Shown piece after piece: positions 1-13,321 of a stretch of 64,000 nt of DNA (positions are counted from its first letter, which is position 1; every line of letters begins with the position of its first letter). The notes under the pieces were generated by a model that saw only the letters and a list, made by a program, of their open reading frames with translations, did no database searches and was not told the DNA's origin. Origin of the DNA: Moringa oleifera (lineage: Eukaryota > Streptophyta > Magnoliopsida > Brassicales > Moringaceae); NCBI GenBank assembly GCA_021397835.1, contig JAJFZO010000191.1, forward strand, positions 5,895,001 through 5,959,000, given 5' to 3'. The translations under genes and the position numbers were made by a program.

Positions 1-1020
1 TGCACGCACACACTCCACTCACGTGCACGCTAGTCAAACTGTGATGATTGCACTGTTCTGGATAGCTTTAAGCCTGTAGTTAATCATGTTGGGCAGTCTC
101 ATTCTGCTTATAGGTGATATTGACATGTCAAGTGTTGATCCTCTGCTTAGCAATATTTACTAAAGAAACACAAAAGAAATAACTTGATTCATAACAACTA
201 CTAAAACCAATAACTCATTAACTTTTCAGTTAATGTTCAACAGAGAGCTTCTTAGGTTATTGTACAAGGATTCCTATTCAAAGAGTGTTATGGTTATGTT
301 TCAGTGGAATGTGGTGTTTCTGTTAATCGTGTCCTGGAACTTTTGTATATTTCTGAGTATCACGAGGAGCTTTTTCAATTTCTCTAAATCAAAATTTTGG
401 AAGAGAGAGAAAGATGCTCAATAGGGGGAAAGAAGAGTAGATAGATACTAAAGAAAAGATTTGACTGACCTGGTGACCTGTATATATAGTCTCCCTATCA
501 AACAGGAAGGAAGAATGTGGCATATAGGGACCTATTTCTTTGAGAGGATCATTTGTATCAAACTGCATTACTGAAATCCTGATGCTCACATATTATGGGA
601 AGAGGGCTAGCCTTTCAGATCTGCAATTTTAAATTGTTCAGCTACGTACAGAAGATATAGATTGGATTTGCTTAAGGCTTTAGGCTTTGAGATGAGAGAT
701 GGGACAACCTTTTCTACTCTGTCTGAACTTATCATAAAAATTATTGTATTTTAAATTAATGGAAGAAAAAAAAAAAAGAAGAGAAAATAGATTGTTTTGG
801 ATGTGGCTCTGGTATTCTGCCAAATACTATGGACTCTTTATGGTGTGTGACCTAGCTTGGTGGGGTGAATTTGTGTTTCTGCGAATTATGGTGGATACAA
901 TTTACATTTATGGTCTTACTATATTTTGCAGCGTTAAAGTTTGAACCTGTGAGTATTACTGCTGTTCAGGCTCTTCACTTACTGTATTTTCCCCGTCAAT
1001 CATATACGTCTGCTTCCTAG
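1..1020 (+). other. Intron of the importin-9 gene (5' end outside window)
   Basis: No convincing coding exon is visible before the acceptor at 1019-1020. The first exon in the window opens in the middle of the protein, so this stretch should be the 3' part of an intron whose donor lies upstream. A short segment near 932-949 is flanked by AG and GT but has no importin-like translation and is ignored. The 60-66 residue open frames here look like chance. Confidence 0.6.
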
Positions 1021-4000
1021 GTTCATATTTGGTCAGTGGATGCCAATCAATTTGCTGCTGATGAAGATGATGTTACTTATAGCTGTCGTATTTCTGGTAA
1101 GCAGTTTCTAAGTTGTTTTCATGTAAATTTAATGACTATGAATTACCCAAGTGAATGTGTAGCATTACGGAATCTAGATGGACATCTTTTCTTCAATTTT
1201 GAAATGGAAACATGACATACATGGAACTTTGGGATGATATTATAATTATCATCAGATTGATCTTTTGTAACGATGAAAGGTAGATGATCAAATTTTTGGT
1301 TTAATGGACATCATTTTGTCACGAATATCTTATGGAGTTTTTTAATTATTAAATCCTCCGTATAATAATGCTCCCTTTTGTAGTACAGTTACACCCTCTT
1401 GCTACTTGTGTATTTAATTTTTTTTTAATTATAGAAAAAAAGATATATGTATATATAAAATAAAACAAATACAAGTAGCACCAAAGGGATGCCTTCTATG
1501 TATAAGTGTAATTAGTTATTTAGAGGTTAGGATCTCTATAAATTCTACATAACCCTCTTTATTTATAAATATTCCCGCATTGCCAAAAGTTTCAAATCCA
1601 GAGGGTGCTTCTCAAATACATGTATAATTAGCTATCAAGAGGTTAGGATTTCTCAGAATTCTACATAATTGACTTCATGTACAAAATATTCCCCTGTTAT
1701 CCATAACTTCAAAACCTTAGCCTATGTATTTTTAGAAACCAGGAAGGGGGCCTCCATGCCCTAAAAAAACCTCAAATTTCTCTCCCTCTGTACCATCCAA
1801 AAAACAAGCAAGATTATATGTGCAATAAGTTTCCTCTTATGTTTTTTAGAACCTGCAGACCTGCCATGCTAACAACTCAGCTGCCACCAGAGACCACAGA
1901 TTTTACATCTCAAAATACCCAAACCACTTTCCCAAACTTGCTGGTGTTCATTTAGCAGCATGGTGTCATATCTATTTGCTTTCTTAATCTTGTTTAAATG
2001 CAATTTCTCATCTCATCCGTCAAGCTTTGTACTTCTTCATTGTGCTTCATACATATCAACGGCTCCTTTTGCTTGGCACCCTCTTTTATGGTTGAGCCTG
2101 CTTCCTCTTTAGTGAACACTGCATACTTCTGTGTACAGGTAGTAATCTCCTTTGACACATAGTTTTAGATCCTGTTAAGCCAACCATGAGTGAAGCATAA
2201 AAAATTGGTTGTAGTCAGAAATCATTTCAAAAACTAAGATTCAGCTATACGTGTTTCCTTTGATGCATTGCGATTCTGTGACAGCCAATGAAGATTTAGA
2301 ATGAAATAGTAATCTCAGCCTTCTTACTCAATTTTAATCCAAAGTAATATCTCTTTAAGAAGTGATATTTTTGGTTCAAAAATGGAGAAATTAAGATTTG
2401 AAAAATAGCGAGGCATCTTCAAGGCAGTAAGTATGTGCCTTGCCTAATGTGCTAGCTACCAAACAGGCCCTTGCCCATCTGTAGAGTTTGTCACTAATGC
2501 ATGACTTTTTACAGAAATTGAGATCTGGAAGTATCTGTTCTTTCTCTAATATAACATTCTATAAATACACATCTTTTCTTTTTCTCCATGGATCTCCCAC
2601 TTTAAAGCTTGTAATCCCCATATAATCATCACAACTTTTTTTTTTTTTTTTTTGAATAACCGAGGCATCCGCGTTGGGAAATCCAACTGATAGATGAGGA
2701 ACTCATCTTCCTTGGGGACCTTCAAGTTAACAACCAGAAAAACCCTCTCGGGGCTCCATGGGGATTCGAACCTTGGATTTGATGTAGTCCATGCTTACTT
2801 ACTAGTAAGCTGAATCCCTTGGGGTCATAATCATCCCCACCTTACTTTTCCCTTTCTCATAATCCAGCCTTACAACCTTCATCCGTGAAATACCCTTGTA
2901 AACAGTAAGTTTTCACATCCATTGTCTGACAAATCCTGAAGGATTTGTGGCATGCTATGATGCATGGTTGAACTATAAGGTCCATGTACATGTGTATCTA
3001 AATTCTTTTCTACTTTTTCGGTTTATCCATATCAAAATTTACTTGTTGCAGGTGTCCTTTTACTAGAAGAGGTTGCGACTTGTTGTGGTGGGGAAGGAAT
3101 TGATGCCATTGTAGATGCTGTGAGAAAAAGATTCGCTGAGTCTCAAAAAGAAAAAGCAGCTGGCTCTGCAGTTTGGTGGAGAGTGAGTAAAAAAGTTCCT
3201 ATTTGCCTATTGTTCCTGTAGATGTTTTCATGTGAAAGGTGTAGCCACACAAATCTTTGGACATGTTGAACTTTGCAGAGTTTTGACATTGTTTGTTTCT
3301 ATTTTCTATTTCATATGAAATTGCTCAACTTCATCAGATATATTCAGGACAATCAGTTTTGCTGTACCATTGTTTTTCTCTTTTGTTTTTGTTTTCTTTA
3401 AATCAATGAGGTCCCAAAATGCAGTGAACTTGGAAGATTCCAGGTATAGAACAGTAGTACTTTACTAATTGTAGATGCTGCATATTTGTCTCTTTTGTTG
3501 ATTGCTGATCCTCAGAACCATACCTTAAGAATCAGCTGCTGCTTGAGGGACTTTAAACTATACCTTAAGAAGCAAACTGGGGTAACGGCAACTGCCATTG
3601 GCAAAGATTAGAAAAAAAAAAAAAAAAGGAACATAGAGATGCTTCTAAGTCTGAAGCAAGTTTCCTGTTGCTTATCTTGATAGATCCTTGGTCTTTCCCT
3701 TAGAAAAGATAATCACTTCTTAGAAAATTTTTTAATGTTCCATTCTGATCAGCATATCAGTTTCATCAGTGTTATTTGAGCTTTGTGAGTGTTCAATTTG
3801 TTAGCTGGCATAAAATTATTATTGTGGTAATTAAGAAAAGTTCTGTTCTATGTAGTTGGGTGTGGCTTTTTTGTAGTGGTCATCTTCTCTCAAACTTTCA
3901 GGAGACAACTAATTTGTTCAGCATTACTCTCCTGTCATTTTCCCTGTTTCTTAAGGATGGAGGGTTTAGGGGACGGGAGAGCTATCTCCTATTTTGTGGC

Positions 4001-7000
4001 CAAGCTGTGCACTAAGAAAGGAATTTTTTCCTTTTGGTATCTTTTTTTTTTTTTTCTCCTACTTATCTTGCAACCCATCTTTTGTATTTGTACTCTCTTT
4101 CATAATCTATGGGTTCCTTTTATAAAATTTATTTATTTATTCTGTGGTTTCTCATGCAGTGGCACATCCTGCATCATTAATGAGAGGGTCTTGAAGGAAC
4201 TCTTTCGGTTTCCTTTTTCCATATTCATTTTAATTTTTCCTTGAATTTCACTTATAACTTTTGGCAGATAAGGGAGGCTGCTTTGTTTGCTTTGGCTTCT
4301 GTTTCAGATCAATTGCTTGAGGCAGAGGTTTGTATGTTTTGTAATAAATCTCCACTAAGTAGAGAGATTTCTTTAGAGAGGCAGCTATTTTTGCATAAGT
4401 GAACTTGAAGTTAGTCTCACTTTATATATTTTATTAAATATCTTTCCAGTGTTCAGGACTGAGCAGGGTCAACTTAGGTAATCTTCTTGAGCAAATGATC
4501 ACTGAAGATACTGGGACTGGTATACTATATGTATTTATATCTCTTGTTGTGTGCCTTATAGTTGTGATAAGTTCGTTAAATCATTAGATAAGATTTGGTC
4601 TTATTGTTTTGTAGGGTTACACGAATATCCTTTTCTTTATGCTCGAATATTTATAGCAGTTGCCAAGTTCTCCACTGTGGTAATTTACAACCTCTTTTTA
4701 TGTTTATGTTGTTCTGAACGTCCCTTATTGAATCTATGATACATTGTTCAGATCAGCAGTGGAGTTCTTGAGGGATTCCTCCATGCAGCTATTAAAGCAA
4801 TTGGCATGGATATGTATGTTTCTAACCGCCTATCACTTCTCTCATGATTACCTTTCCGGTTTAGAATAAAATGATTCTCATTGGGAAGGTGTTTCATTAA
4901 CAGTCCCCCATCTGTGAAAGTAGGTGCCTGCCACACGCTCTCACAGCTCTTACCAGAAGCAAATAAAACAGTTATTATGCCTCATATGTTGGGTCTATTT
5001 TCATCACTTACTAATCTTCTTCACCAGGTAATCAGTTGCAAGTATATTCCTTTAGAGTGATCATTGAAGTTTCATTTGATAACTTCTGTTTGATTTTTCT
5101 GTTTAGGCATCTGATGAAACCTTGATCCTGGTACTTGAAACACTCCAAGCAGCAATTAAGGCTGGTGCGTGTAGATTTATTTGGTTTTAATGAAATATTC
5201 GCACTTTTATAGTGTCATTATAAGGTTGTGCAGGGATATATTTAATCGTAACTTGTCTATGCGTTGTCTTGCTTTATTTTAATTGTAGGTCATGAAGTAT
5301 CAGCATCAATAGAGCCGATAATCTCTCCTGTAATCCTTAATATGTGGGTGTTGCATGTTTCAGATCCTTTCATAAGTATTGATATTATCGAGGTTTTGGA
5401 GGTAATCATTACTAATGTGGTTGATGGTTGTCATTTTATGTTGAAGTGCCTCCTTCTGTCTTTCTTGCATGTGCTTTCTTATTTTATTTTATTTTCTTTT
5501 CTTTTTTCACTGCTTGTAACTATGCCTTTTCTCTTATAACTGAAAGAAAGAATTATCCCTGACATTTGAGTTAGGCAGAAGCTATGTAATATTGGAGTCT
5601 GACCCAGGGTAAGCCCAATTTGGTGGTTGAAGTTTTTGTTCCTCGTCAAAACGTGTGGCAACAAAGACTTCCCTTCTTGTTGTTGAGATGAACAACTTTG
5701 AGAAATCAGAGTTTCTAAACAGTTGTTCTAATAAAATTCTGTCTTTTGTTTCTGCTTATTATATTTTCATAGATTATTTTCGATCTATTCAGATATTATT
5801 GGTTAATAACCTGCTCTAGTCTATGTATCCATTTGATAAATGTTGTATTTATATTTTCACTTCTTGAATTTTCTCCAGGCAATTAAAAGTACTCCTGGTT
5901 GTATTCATCCATTGGCTTCACGAATTTTACCATATGTTGGCCCGATCTTAACTAAAGTATGGTTTGTAAGAGCTATCTTGATTAAGCTGCATTCATATTC
6001 ACAAGTTTTTGTTTTCTTATTGTTCCTGCTTACAAGAAAGGGAGGGAAAAAAAAAAAAAAAAAAGAAGAAGAAGAAGTCTTTGTTTTCTTAGTATGTCTT
6101 GAAAATGGTTATCAGCCCCAGCAGCAGCCCAGTGGATTCGTGGCAGGATCATTGGATCTGGTTAATATGCTACTGAAGGCAAGTTATAATTTGTCTGGTG
6201 GTTTTCATATCTTTCCCTTTGGTGGCTGATATTTACTTTTTAATAAATTTAATCACAATTTACATCATATTTTGCTAATTACAGTTTATCATAGCGTTGT
6301 ACAGAATGCTCCTACTGATGTGGTGAAAGCTGTGTTTGACGTCTGCTTTGATGCCATTATTAAGATCGTTCTTCAAGGTGATGATCATAGTGAATTGCAG
6401 GTAACATTTATCTCATTTTCTTAATTTCATTGAATGTCTTTTTATTTCCTGGTTTCTTTATGTTAGTTGCATATGTGAAGTAACTTATTTGTTACCATAA
6501 CATTGACCAGAACGCAACAGAATGTTTGGCATTTTTAATATCAGGCGGAAGGCAAGAACTGCTTGCTTGGGGCGATGATCCGGGGTTTACGATGAGGAGT
6601 TTGCTTGATGCAGCTTCAAGGTAGTTTGTGTTCCTTTTTCTTTCCCCCCTCCCCCTTTTCCTTTTTGGTTTGAAGATGGAGGGAAGGGGAAGAGTGAAGG
6701 TTGTTGACAATTCTGATTGTTTCATTATCCTTCTAGAAACTTTGTCTACTCTTGTATGGTTCTCAAAAAATTTTGGTATGGAGAAGTAATAGGGTTTGTG
6801 TCACATCTTTGTTGACTAGTGATTATCTTGCTCTATGATTCTTTTTAATATAAAGTTGTTATGAAACTATATCATGGTGCTAGGCCATATTCAAATTGGC
6901 GTAACTTGCACATAAGCTACTAATTATGCTACAGGTCATGCTTGTCTCTGCTGGTACATTTGGCTTGCATTTCGTATGAAATAAATCATACACATTTGTG

Positions 7001-10000
7001 GTATATATACTAACAGCAATTTTGGTTTTCAAATTGCAGTCTGTGTCTAATGAACTTTTGATAATCCAACCTTTTTTTTTTTTTTGGTTGCCTCTACTTA
7101 GCAATCAATGTGGTTTGTTATTAAGTGGCTCTTCGGTTTCATCAGATTTTACCTGAATGCTGTTTTGTCCAGCATGTGAAACTTTTCTTAGCTCATTTTG
7201 GCAATTTCCCTGCCTTTTGCAAAGGGCCATCTGAGTTGTCATCTACATGTTTAATCTCGGATAGAGGACATCATATACTTATAAATATGATGAAATTGAC
7301 CAAGTGATTTGAGATCCTACATCTTGTTAAACAGTGCAAATGATGTTTGGCGGTTATCATAGTGCATTTTGTTTCCTGTATAAGCATGGTTCGCCTAGAT
7401 TTTGGGTTTTACTGCTGATTGTTGGCAATTCTGAGTACAGGCTTCTCGACCCGGCCTTGGAAAGTTCTGGATCTCTTTTTGTTGGGAGATACATTCTGCA
7501 ACTTATTTTGCATCTTCCATCACAGATGGCCCAGCATATACACAATCTGGTTGCTGCTCTTGTTAGACGAATGCAATCTGCTCAGATAGTGGGATTGAGA
7601 AGCTCGTTGCTGCTCATTTTTGCTAGATTGGTATTATGCATATTTTCAATTTCATGTTGAAAAACCCCAGGGTTCTTTTTCTTTGTTCTTTTCCCATTCC
7701 ATTAACATTTAGGATGGTGCAGAGAAGAAAGAAAAAACCTTTGCCGAATAGTTGTAGCCATTTCCCTCTGTTTCTTCTATTTTCTCATTAGTTTGGTGTT
7801 ATTCAGTATTAAGTGCAAAAGTTCTGGGTATCTAAAGGAGAGAAGCCTTTAGTTGCATTCAATGGATTTTAATTGGGAAAAATGTCCTGCTTTCAGGAAA
7901 CCTATTTTTACATTTTAACCACCTAATTACAAGAGCTGGTTTACTATCCGTTTTTATCAGTCAAATCAGTTGAGATGTTGATTGTGCAGATGTTCAAGCA
8001 TCTCTTTTTTGTCCATTTTTCCATGGTTTCCTTAGGGGTATTATGGTTTAGATCTGAGGCTTGCACTCACTCTTGTTCTCTGGGGCTCATTTGTTCTTTG
8101 CAATGCAGGTCCACATGAGTGCCCCAAATGTTGAACAATTTATTGATTTGCTGATCAGTATCCCTGCTGAAGGCCATGATAATGCCTTTGTCTATGTAAT
8201 GTTAGAATGGACTAAGCAGCAAGGCAAGTATCCTTCATGCTCAATCTTGGTTCCAAGTTCTAGTTATTTATCATTTGTTGGCTTTGCTATTTTGGTGCAT
8301 GCATGGGGAAGTTTGATGAAGATTTTAAGGAGAGGATAGTTTATGGAAATAATGGGAGTCATGTGGTCTTATGATATTATTTTCATGTTCTATTACTTGG
8401 ATGTGTGGATGATTTGCTGCAGAAATTCGCTTTCCTTTGACTAATTAGATGTACTAAGCTGCACAAATGAAGGCATTAAATGTTCTTTGTTAAACTAAGC
8501 TGAGTTTGACTCCACAAGATCCAAAAACTTATGTTTCTTTTTCATGGATGATGTTTTCTGATGGATCTATAATTTTCTCTCACAACTATCTGAGTTTAGT
8601 TACCCAATTTTGCTTCGATGTTATAACTTAAAGCTTGGTCTAGATTCTGTCAATTAAAACTTCAATATTCTAGTAAATGAAAATGCACACCTTTAGTCTC
8701 ATTCGTTATGTCAACCTTTATTTAGAACTTCCATCAGCCTTGTGAGTTTAGTTACACAATGATGTGTTATCTGACAGGACCCTTTCTAATTGTTTGCCTG
8801 TCCTTTGTTACTGTTTCTGGATCATATTAGTTGAAGTACTCCGGTAGTTACAGGAGACATATAGAAGGAATAGATTGAGTATATTCATCTCTTCCCTACC
8901 ACATGCTGATTGGGTGCAGGGGAGATTCAAGGGGCATATCAAATTAAAGTCGCTACTACTGCTCTGGCCTTATTGCTATCCACTAGGCATGCTGAATTAG
9001 CAACAATCAATGTCCAGGGCCATCTAATTAAGGTTTTGCTGGTCCTTTTATGGTTTAAAGTAACTGTATTTCATTTTAATGTGGTTGCTTGTTGAATTAC
9101 TTACTTTTACTTCATGTGAAGTCTGGTGCAGGGATTACCACACGCTCAAAAGCTAAATCAGCTCCAGATCAGTGGACTGTGGTCCCACTTCCGGCAAAGG
9201 TACTTCTATGATAGTTTTTGTTCATTGAAAATTGTGGAAGAAGTTTGTTAGCGACTAGAGTGTATAATGTCATGTGATGTAACTTTTTGCAAAGCTGCGT
9301 TTGTCTTGCTACAAGACCAATGTTCCAGGTTTTACTTACTCATCTGAACCAGATGGGTGATCTTCTGAGCTTCATGGTTAATACATACATAGACGCTTGA
9401 TGGTTCTCTTTGTTCTATATTTTAGTCACTGAAAATTGATTCTGCTTCATGCTAGTCAAAGCTTATGTTTTGAGCCAATCCACTCCTTTTTTTTTTTTTT
9501 TCCACATTTTGTGGTGATTTTAATCACTCTTCTTCACCCTCCTCCTCTTCACCATTTCCCCCCAACAAATGCACACACAAAACATGGATATTGCAGATGT
9601 TGGCTTTACTGGCAGATACATTGATTGAAATCCAAGAGCAAGTTTTGGGTGGTGACAATGAGGTAGTTATTCTCTTTGGAGCTCTCTGTCATGTTTGTGT
9701 TAGCCACCGGGGAATAAGATTATAATTGTTCAACCAATTGTTATACCAGGATAGCGACTGGGAAGACATTCAGGAAGAAGACATGGAATCCGACAAGGAT
9801 TTGCTATATTCCACAGGTGCTGGATCATCTGGCAGACCCACATATGAACAACTGGAGGCAATGGCTAGAGTTTATGAGGTGTGGTTGAAAATTGTTGCAA
9901 TCATTAAACCTTCAGATATTATTTCTTGTCTTTTACATCATTAATCAAACTCCGTTTTGAATATGAAGAACGAGAACGATGAGGATGACAATGATGCACT

Positions 10001-10336
10001 AAGTGGTGCAGATGCCCTGAATGAGGTAAGTTCTTGGTTCCACATCTCTATATTCACTAGTAATCTGAAGGGTTTTTATGTATATAACATTTCTCACATT
10101 GTATCAAACAGATTAATTTAGCAAATTATCTTGCTGACTTCATGGTGAAGTTTTCACACAGCGATAGACGGTTCTTTGATAATCTTTGCCAGGTTCACTT
10201 TGATCTCTGCTAAGCATTATAAGTTCGTTCTTTTACTTGATCCCTCTTTGCACATGCCATGCTAATAAAACTCTTGGAATTGCAGAGCCTGACACAGTCT
10301 CAATTGAGTGCTATCCGCTTGGTTCTAAATGGTTGA
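1021..10336 (+). CDS. Importin-9-like karyopherin beta (3' 22 exons of a partial gene)
   Basis: Exons: 1021-1096, 3052-3182, 4268-4327, 4450-4519, 4615-4679, 4752-4813, 4904-5027, 5107-5164, 5289-5401, 5879-5956, 6116-6178, 6305-6400, 6511-6620, 7441-7630, 8109-8223, 8920-9032, 9122-9199, 9597-9662, 9750-9878, 9969-10025, 10112-10192, 10286-10336 (TGA). Together they give 1986 nt in one unbroken frame, 661 residues, about the C-terminal two thirds of a family protein of roughly 1000 residues. The family consists of HEAT-repeat nuclear transport receptors that bind Ran-GTP and carry cargo such as core histones and ribosomal proteins into the nucleus. Family landmarks: an acidic segment after VHIWSVDANQF, the VWWRIREAALFALAS helix, HEYPFLYARIF, ITTRSKAKSAPDQW, an acidic stretch (DSDWEDIQEEDMESDKD) and a C-terminal INLANYLADFMVKF helix. 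Product identity rests on recalled similarity to animal and plant importin-9. Splice sites were set by frame continuity. Introns 6179-6304 and 8224-8919 start with GC. Confidence 0.93.
1499..1716 (+). repeat. Diverged tandem duplication inside importin-9 intron
   Basis: Two units of about 100-120 bp lie head to tail (about 1499-1596 and 1620-1716). Both share the core GAGGTTAGGATYTCT, then ATTCTACATAA, then AAATATTCCC and a TTCAAA-type end. Divergence is substantial, so the duplication is old. No function is evident. Confidence 0.6.
2636..2826 (-). mobile_element. tRNA-type SINE inserted in importin-9 intron
   Basis: On the minus strand the element carries a perfect RNA polymerase III B box (GGTTCGAATCC, complement near 2764-2776) and ends in an A tail, seen here as a run of about 17 T at 2636-2652. 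ATAATCATC occurs just before the T run (2622-2630) and again just after the other end (2827-2835), which fits a target-site duplication of 9 bp or slightly more with one or two differences. Length is about 190 bp. The A box was not clearly placed. It lies antisense to the host gene in the 2-kb intron 1097-3051. Confidence 0.75.
6179..6304 (+). other. GC-AG intron in importin-9 gene
   Basis: The donor is AAG|GCAAGT after codons for VNMLLK and the acceptor is ACAG before NAPTDVV. The only nearby GT (four bases further) would shift the frame and meet a stop within a few codons. Everything except the C at position 2 matches the strong donor consensus typical of GC-AG introns. Confidence 0.8.
8224..8919 (+). 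other. Second GC-AG intron in importin-9 gene
   Basis: The exon ends CAGCAAG and the intron starts GCAAGT; the next exon starts GGGAGATT after a GTGCAG acceptor, restoring the family sequence WTKQQGEIQGAYQ. The GT four bases downstream would put the next exon in the wrong frame. It is the same hexamer as the donor at 6179. Confidence 0.8.
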
Positions 10337-10975
10337 GAGTTTGTAACTAAGTTATTGTTTTTTTACGCAATGAGTGCCTCGTTGGGCTTATTTTTGTGCA
10401 CTGTTTTTAACAACATGGAAGTTCAAATTGATTGCTGTTTTTTATCAGTGTAAAAGTTTATTTTTGTTCATTCACTTTTGTTAGGGGGACTGAAATATTT
10501 GTTACCCGTCATTGTCCACATAAGAAACTCCCATGTGTTTCATGGAATGCGAAAGCTTCACCGAGCAAAGTTCCCAAGAGTGTAATTCCTGTTTGACTAG
10601 TTGTCCTTTGTTATTAGACAGCAGAACTTGGAGTACAATATCACCAGAAAATCAGTGAATATCTTCGCAATTTTATCTAAAATTTTAAATTTTCATCATA
10701 TGTTACCCATTTTCATGAAGCTTGAGGTTAGGACAGATGAACAGCAGAATGCTAATGTATCTGGTGAGAGTCAGGACGTACGTTTCAGTCTCTTTTTGTC
10801 AGCTTAGACATTGACGGTTGCTTTATGTTGACGAAGCAGTGCTCAACTCTGTGACCAAAGGAGAACCATCCTTGTGTGGAAATGATTAACCATGCAACTA
10901 AAAAGGTTAAGTATTATATCTCTAATTTTATGGATGTAATTTAAATGTGTTAATTTTGTCTCACATTGGATCATG
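10337..10975 (+). other. 3' flank / UTR of importin-9
   Basis: This probably contains the 3' untranslated region; no clear poly(A) signal could be fixed. A coding-like stretch near 10721-10779 (translating LEVRTDEQQNANVSG) ends at a good donor-like GTACGT and could be an exon of an alternative transcript, but nothing ties it to the importin frame. Confidence 0.35.
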
Positions 10976-11740
10976 ATGCATTAACATGAGCGGAGCATGC
11001 TCTAAGGGAAACACGTATGCTGATCTTGGAGGTAAATGTGGGAGATGTGGTTGAAAATCAGCCACTTTATTCAGGGTGGTGAGAAAGATCAATGACTTGG
11101 TGTTGTTAAACTAAGAATGTGGTTCATAAATAACTTCACCAGCTTGCTCAATAGCAGAGCCGCAGAGACAATGCAAGTAAGCATCAATTTGCGGAGATGC
11201 AAAGATGCCCAATGATGAAAGCATGGGTCAAAAGCGGCTCAATTTGACATGAAGCAAGTCCAGCAAGCAAGGGTAGTTTTACAACTAAGGACTTCACCAT
11301 TCACTTCAGGAAGGGAAGAGAGAGAGGTGGCTAGAGAAAGAAAAGCTTATACATGACCTATGCAAACTCTTAGCGGAGAGGGTATTGACATAGTCTTGAT
11401 GAGATTCCTAAAAATATAGCTATTTCTTCATGCTTGTTTGAAATAGTCCTAGCAGGAGAAGAATTTTGACTTGGTATTCTTTGAAGAACTTCTATTGGCA
11501 TGATCAAAGATGATTAGCCAAAAGAGTGTCTTAAGGGTTATGACCATAAAAGATAATCTTTGAGTAGGACTCTTTCATGTAACATTATAAATGATAGCCT
11601 TGGATTGCATTGTAAACACATTGAGCAACAGCGTAACTCAATTGTGAGTGGTTGCGAGTATAATAGAATATGTCTCAAAGTACTCTTCACGAGCCATAAT
11701 ATAATGGTTTTTTTTTTTTAATATTTATGAAGAGTTTTAA
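10976..11740 (+). mobile_element. LTR-like repeat, copy A
   Basis: This segment aligns along its length with 27780-28545 in the same orientation. Shared landmarks: CATGAGCG at the left end, AAGGACTT.ACCATTC, GAAGRATTTTGACTTGGTATTCT, GTGAGTGG and a GAGCCATATTATAAT-type right end before an AT-rich tail. Length, a promoter-like and poly(A)-like right half (clearer in the other copy) and lack of coding sequence suggest a solo or separated LTR. No clean TG..CA ends or target duplication were seen. Confidence 0.6.
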
Positions 11741-12486
11741 ACATGTTCACATACAAAGTTAATCATATCAAGCATGTAAGCAATCAAATATGCATAGCAA
11801 AAATATAAAACATTTATATGCCGAAACTTTAGAATATCTGGATTTATGTACATTTATGGTTTCATACTTGACCTCGGGATCTCATAATCCATAGTTTTGT
11901 AGATCCCCAAACTTTTAAATGCCCAAATTGATTGCTTGTAACGTTGGCCATAAAGTTTTGTTTTTTGATTTAATTTTCAAATTTCAAATCACTCAAGCGT
12001 GATATCTTTAATGTTGATCCATACAATGATCAATGGGAACATTTTCAGGGTTTGGATGGCTTGGGAAAGTGCTAGCAATTATTTTTTTTTTTCAAATAAA
12101 GAAACTTGAGCTCTAAATTGAAAAACGTCAAGAATTTGATCAAGAATGATCTTGATGAAGTAAGAACACTTCTTGCAAGGTATGGTGCGACTTGATCTAT
12201 TTTTCTACTAGAGCGAAATCAACATGCAAAATCTTAAAGAAGACTAGGGTAATCAACGACAAAAAGCCTTTCACAACGTTTGGAATCATTAAAAATTTTT
12301 TCAGGTATTTTGCCTTTAAAAATCAATTTTTGTTTTTTAAAGTAACATATACCAAAAAAGTTAATACTTAAGTATTTATAAGCATCTCTAACTTTTGTTT
12401 CAAGCTTAAAAAATTTCAATCTGTTTCAATTAAGTTCAATTTAATTAAAATCGAAAATCCTTAGGTATTTTTGGCTTTATTCAATC
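11741..12486. other. No gene seen (AT-rich)
   Basis: Runs of T, short open frames only and no protein similarity recognised. One phrase (ATCTTTAATGTTGATCC) hints at decayed element sequence but does not identify it. Confidence 0.4.
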
Positions 12487-12870
12487 ACCATAAGAAAACA
12501 TACTTTTTATGACAGGTAACGCCCATCATAAAAGACTTTTTATAATGGGCTATATGTCATTATAAGTGACGTAATAAAAACTTTATGATGATTTGAGAGA
12601 TCGTCATAAAATCATGATAATTTTTGACCATCATAAATTTATGACAATCTTCCAAAGATCATCGTCAGTAATTTATGACAGTCTGTCAAGAACCATTATA
12701 AAATTTATGACTCACTTTCCATCGTCATAAAAATTTTATAACAGTTGTTGCTTACCGTCATAAAAACATGATGACAATCTCTCATGACCTTCATGATGGT
12801 CTTGATGATCATCATAATTGTATTATTGTGAGCTTCAATGATGGTCCCCTTGATTGTCATTAAAGCATTA
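12487..12870 (+). mobile_element. CACTA-type end with subterminal repeats (truncated)
   Basis: The start resembles a mutated CACTA terminus (CACCATAAGAAAACATACTT), followed by many copies, in both orientations, of a motif like TTTATGACR / YGTCATAAA. Such dense short subterminal repeats are typical transposase-binding arrays of En/Spm elements. The motif differs from that of the elements at 23979 and 49305, so this is another family. No opposite end was found; the LTR starting at 12986 may have cut it. Confidence 0.55.
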
Positions 12871-12985
12871 TCATAGTCATGTTAAACCATCAAAAATTAA
12901 TTTTTTAATATTTTTTAATTAATTAATGGTTTTTAAATTTTATTTATTACTTTTACAATTATAATAGTTAAATAATAATAATATT

Positions 12986-13321
12986 TGTTAGAGTAGGCCT
13001 AAATACATACCAAGGCCCAACCCGCTATGGGAATCCTTCGACTCATTAATCTCTAGGTTTTGGATCCGAAAGGCCTTTTACCCTACTTGGATGCGACCTT
13101 AGCCAAGGTATGGCTCCAGCAGGAATTACGTGAGCTGTCAAGAAGCCATGCTGGGCCATGCACAATGACAAAGAGATGCGGAGATCAGGAAGGAAATAGG
13201 AAACTGGAGAGAGGAAGGTGAATATAAAGTAATGGAGCCTCCATTGAAAGGGGAGAGGAAGAATTGAGAAAGGAAGGAAAATAGGAGAGAACTGAAGGAC
13301 TCTTAACCTAAGATAATAACA
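12986..13321 (+). repeat. Ty3/gypsy-type LTR, first of three junctions
   Basis: The segment starts TGTTAGAG and ends AATAACA, directly before a primer-site-like leader at 13322. Its 3' 230 bp aligns with 16440-16678 (AGCCAAGGTATGG, then GGAATTA, then GGACTCTT.ACCTA.GATAA). The left limit is set only by the TG dinucleotide. Confidence 0.6.
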
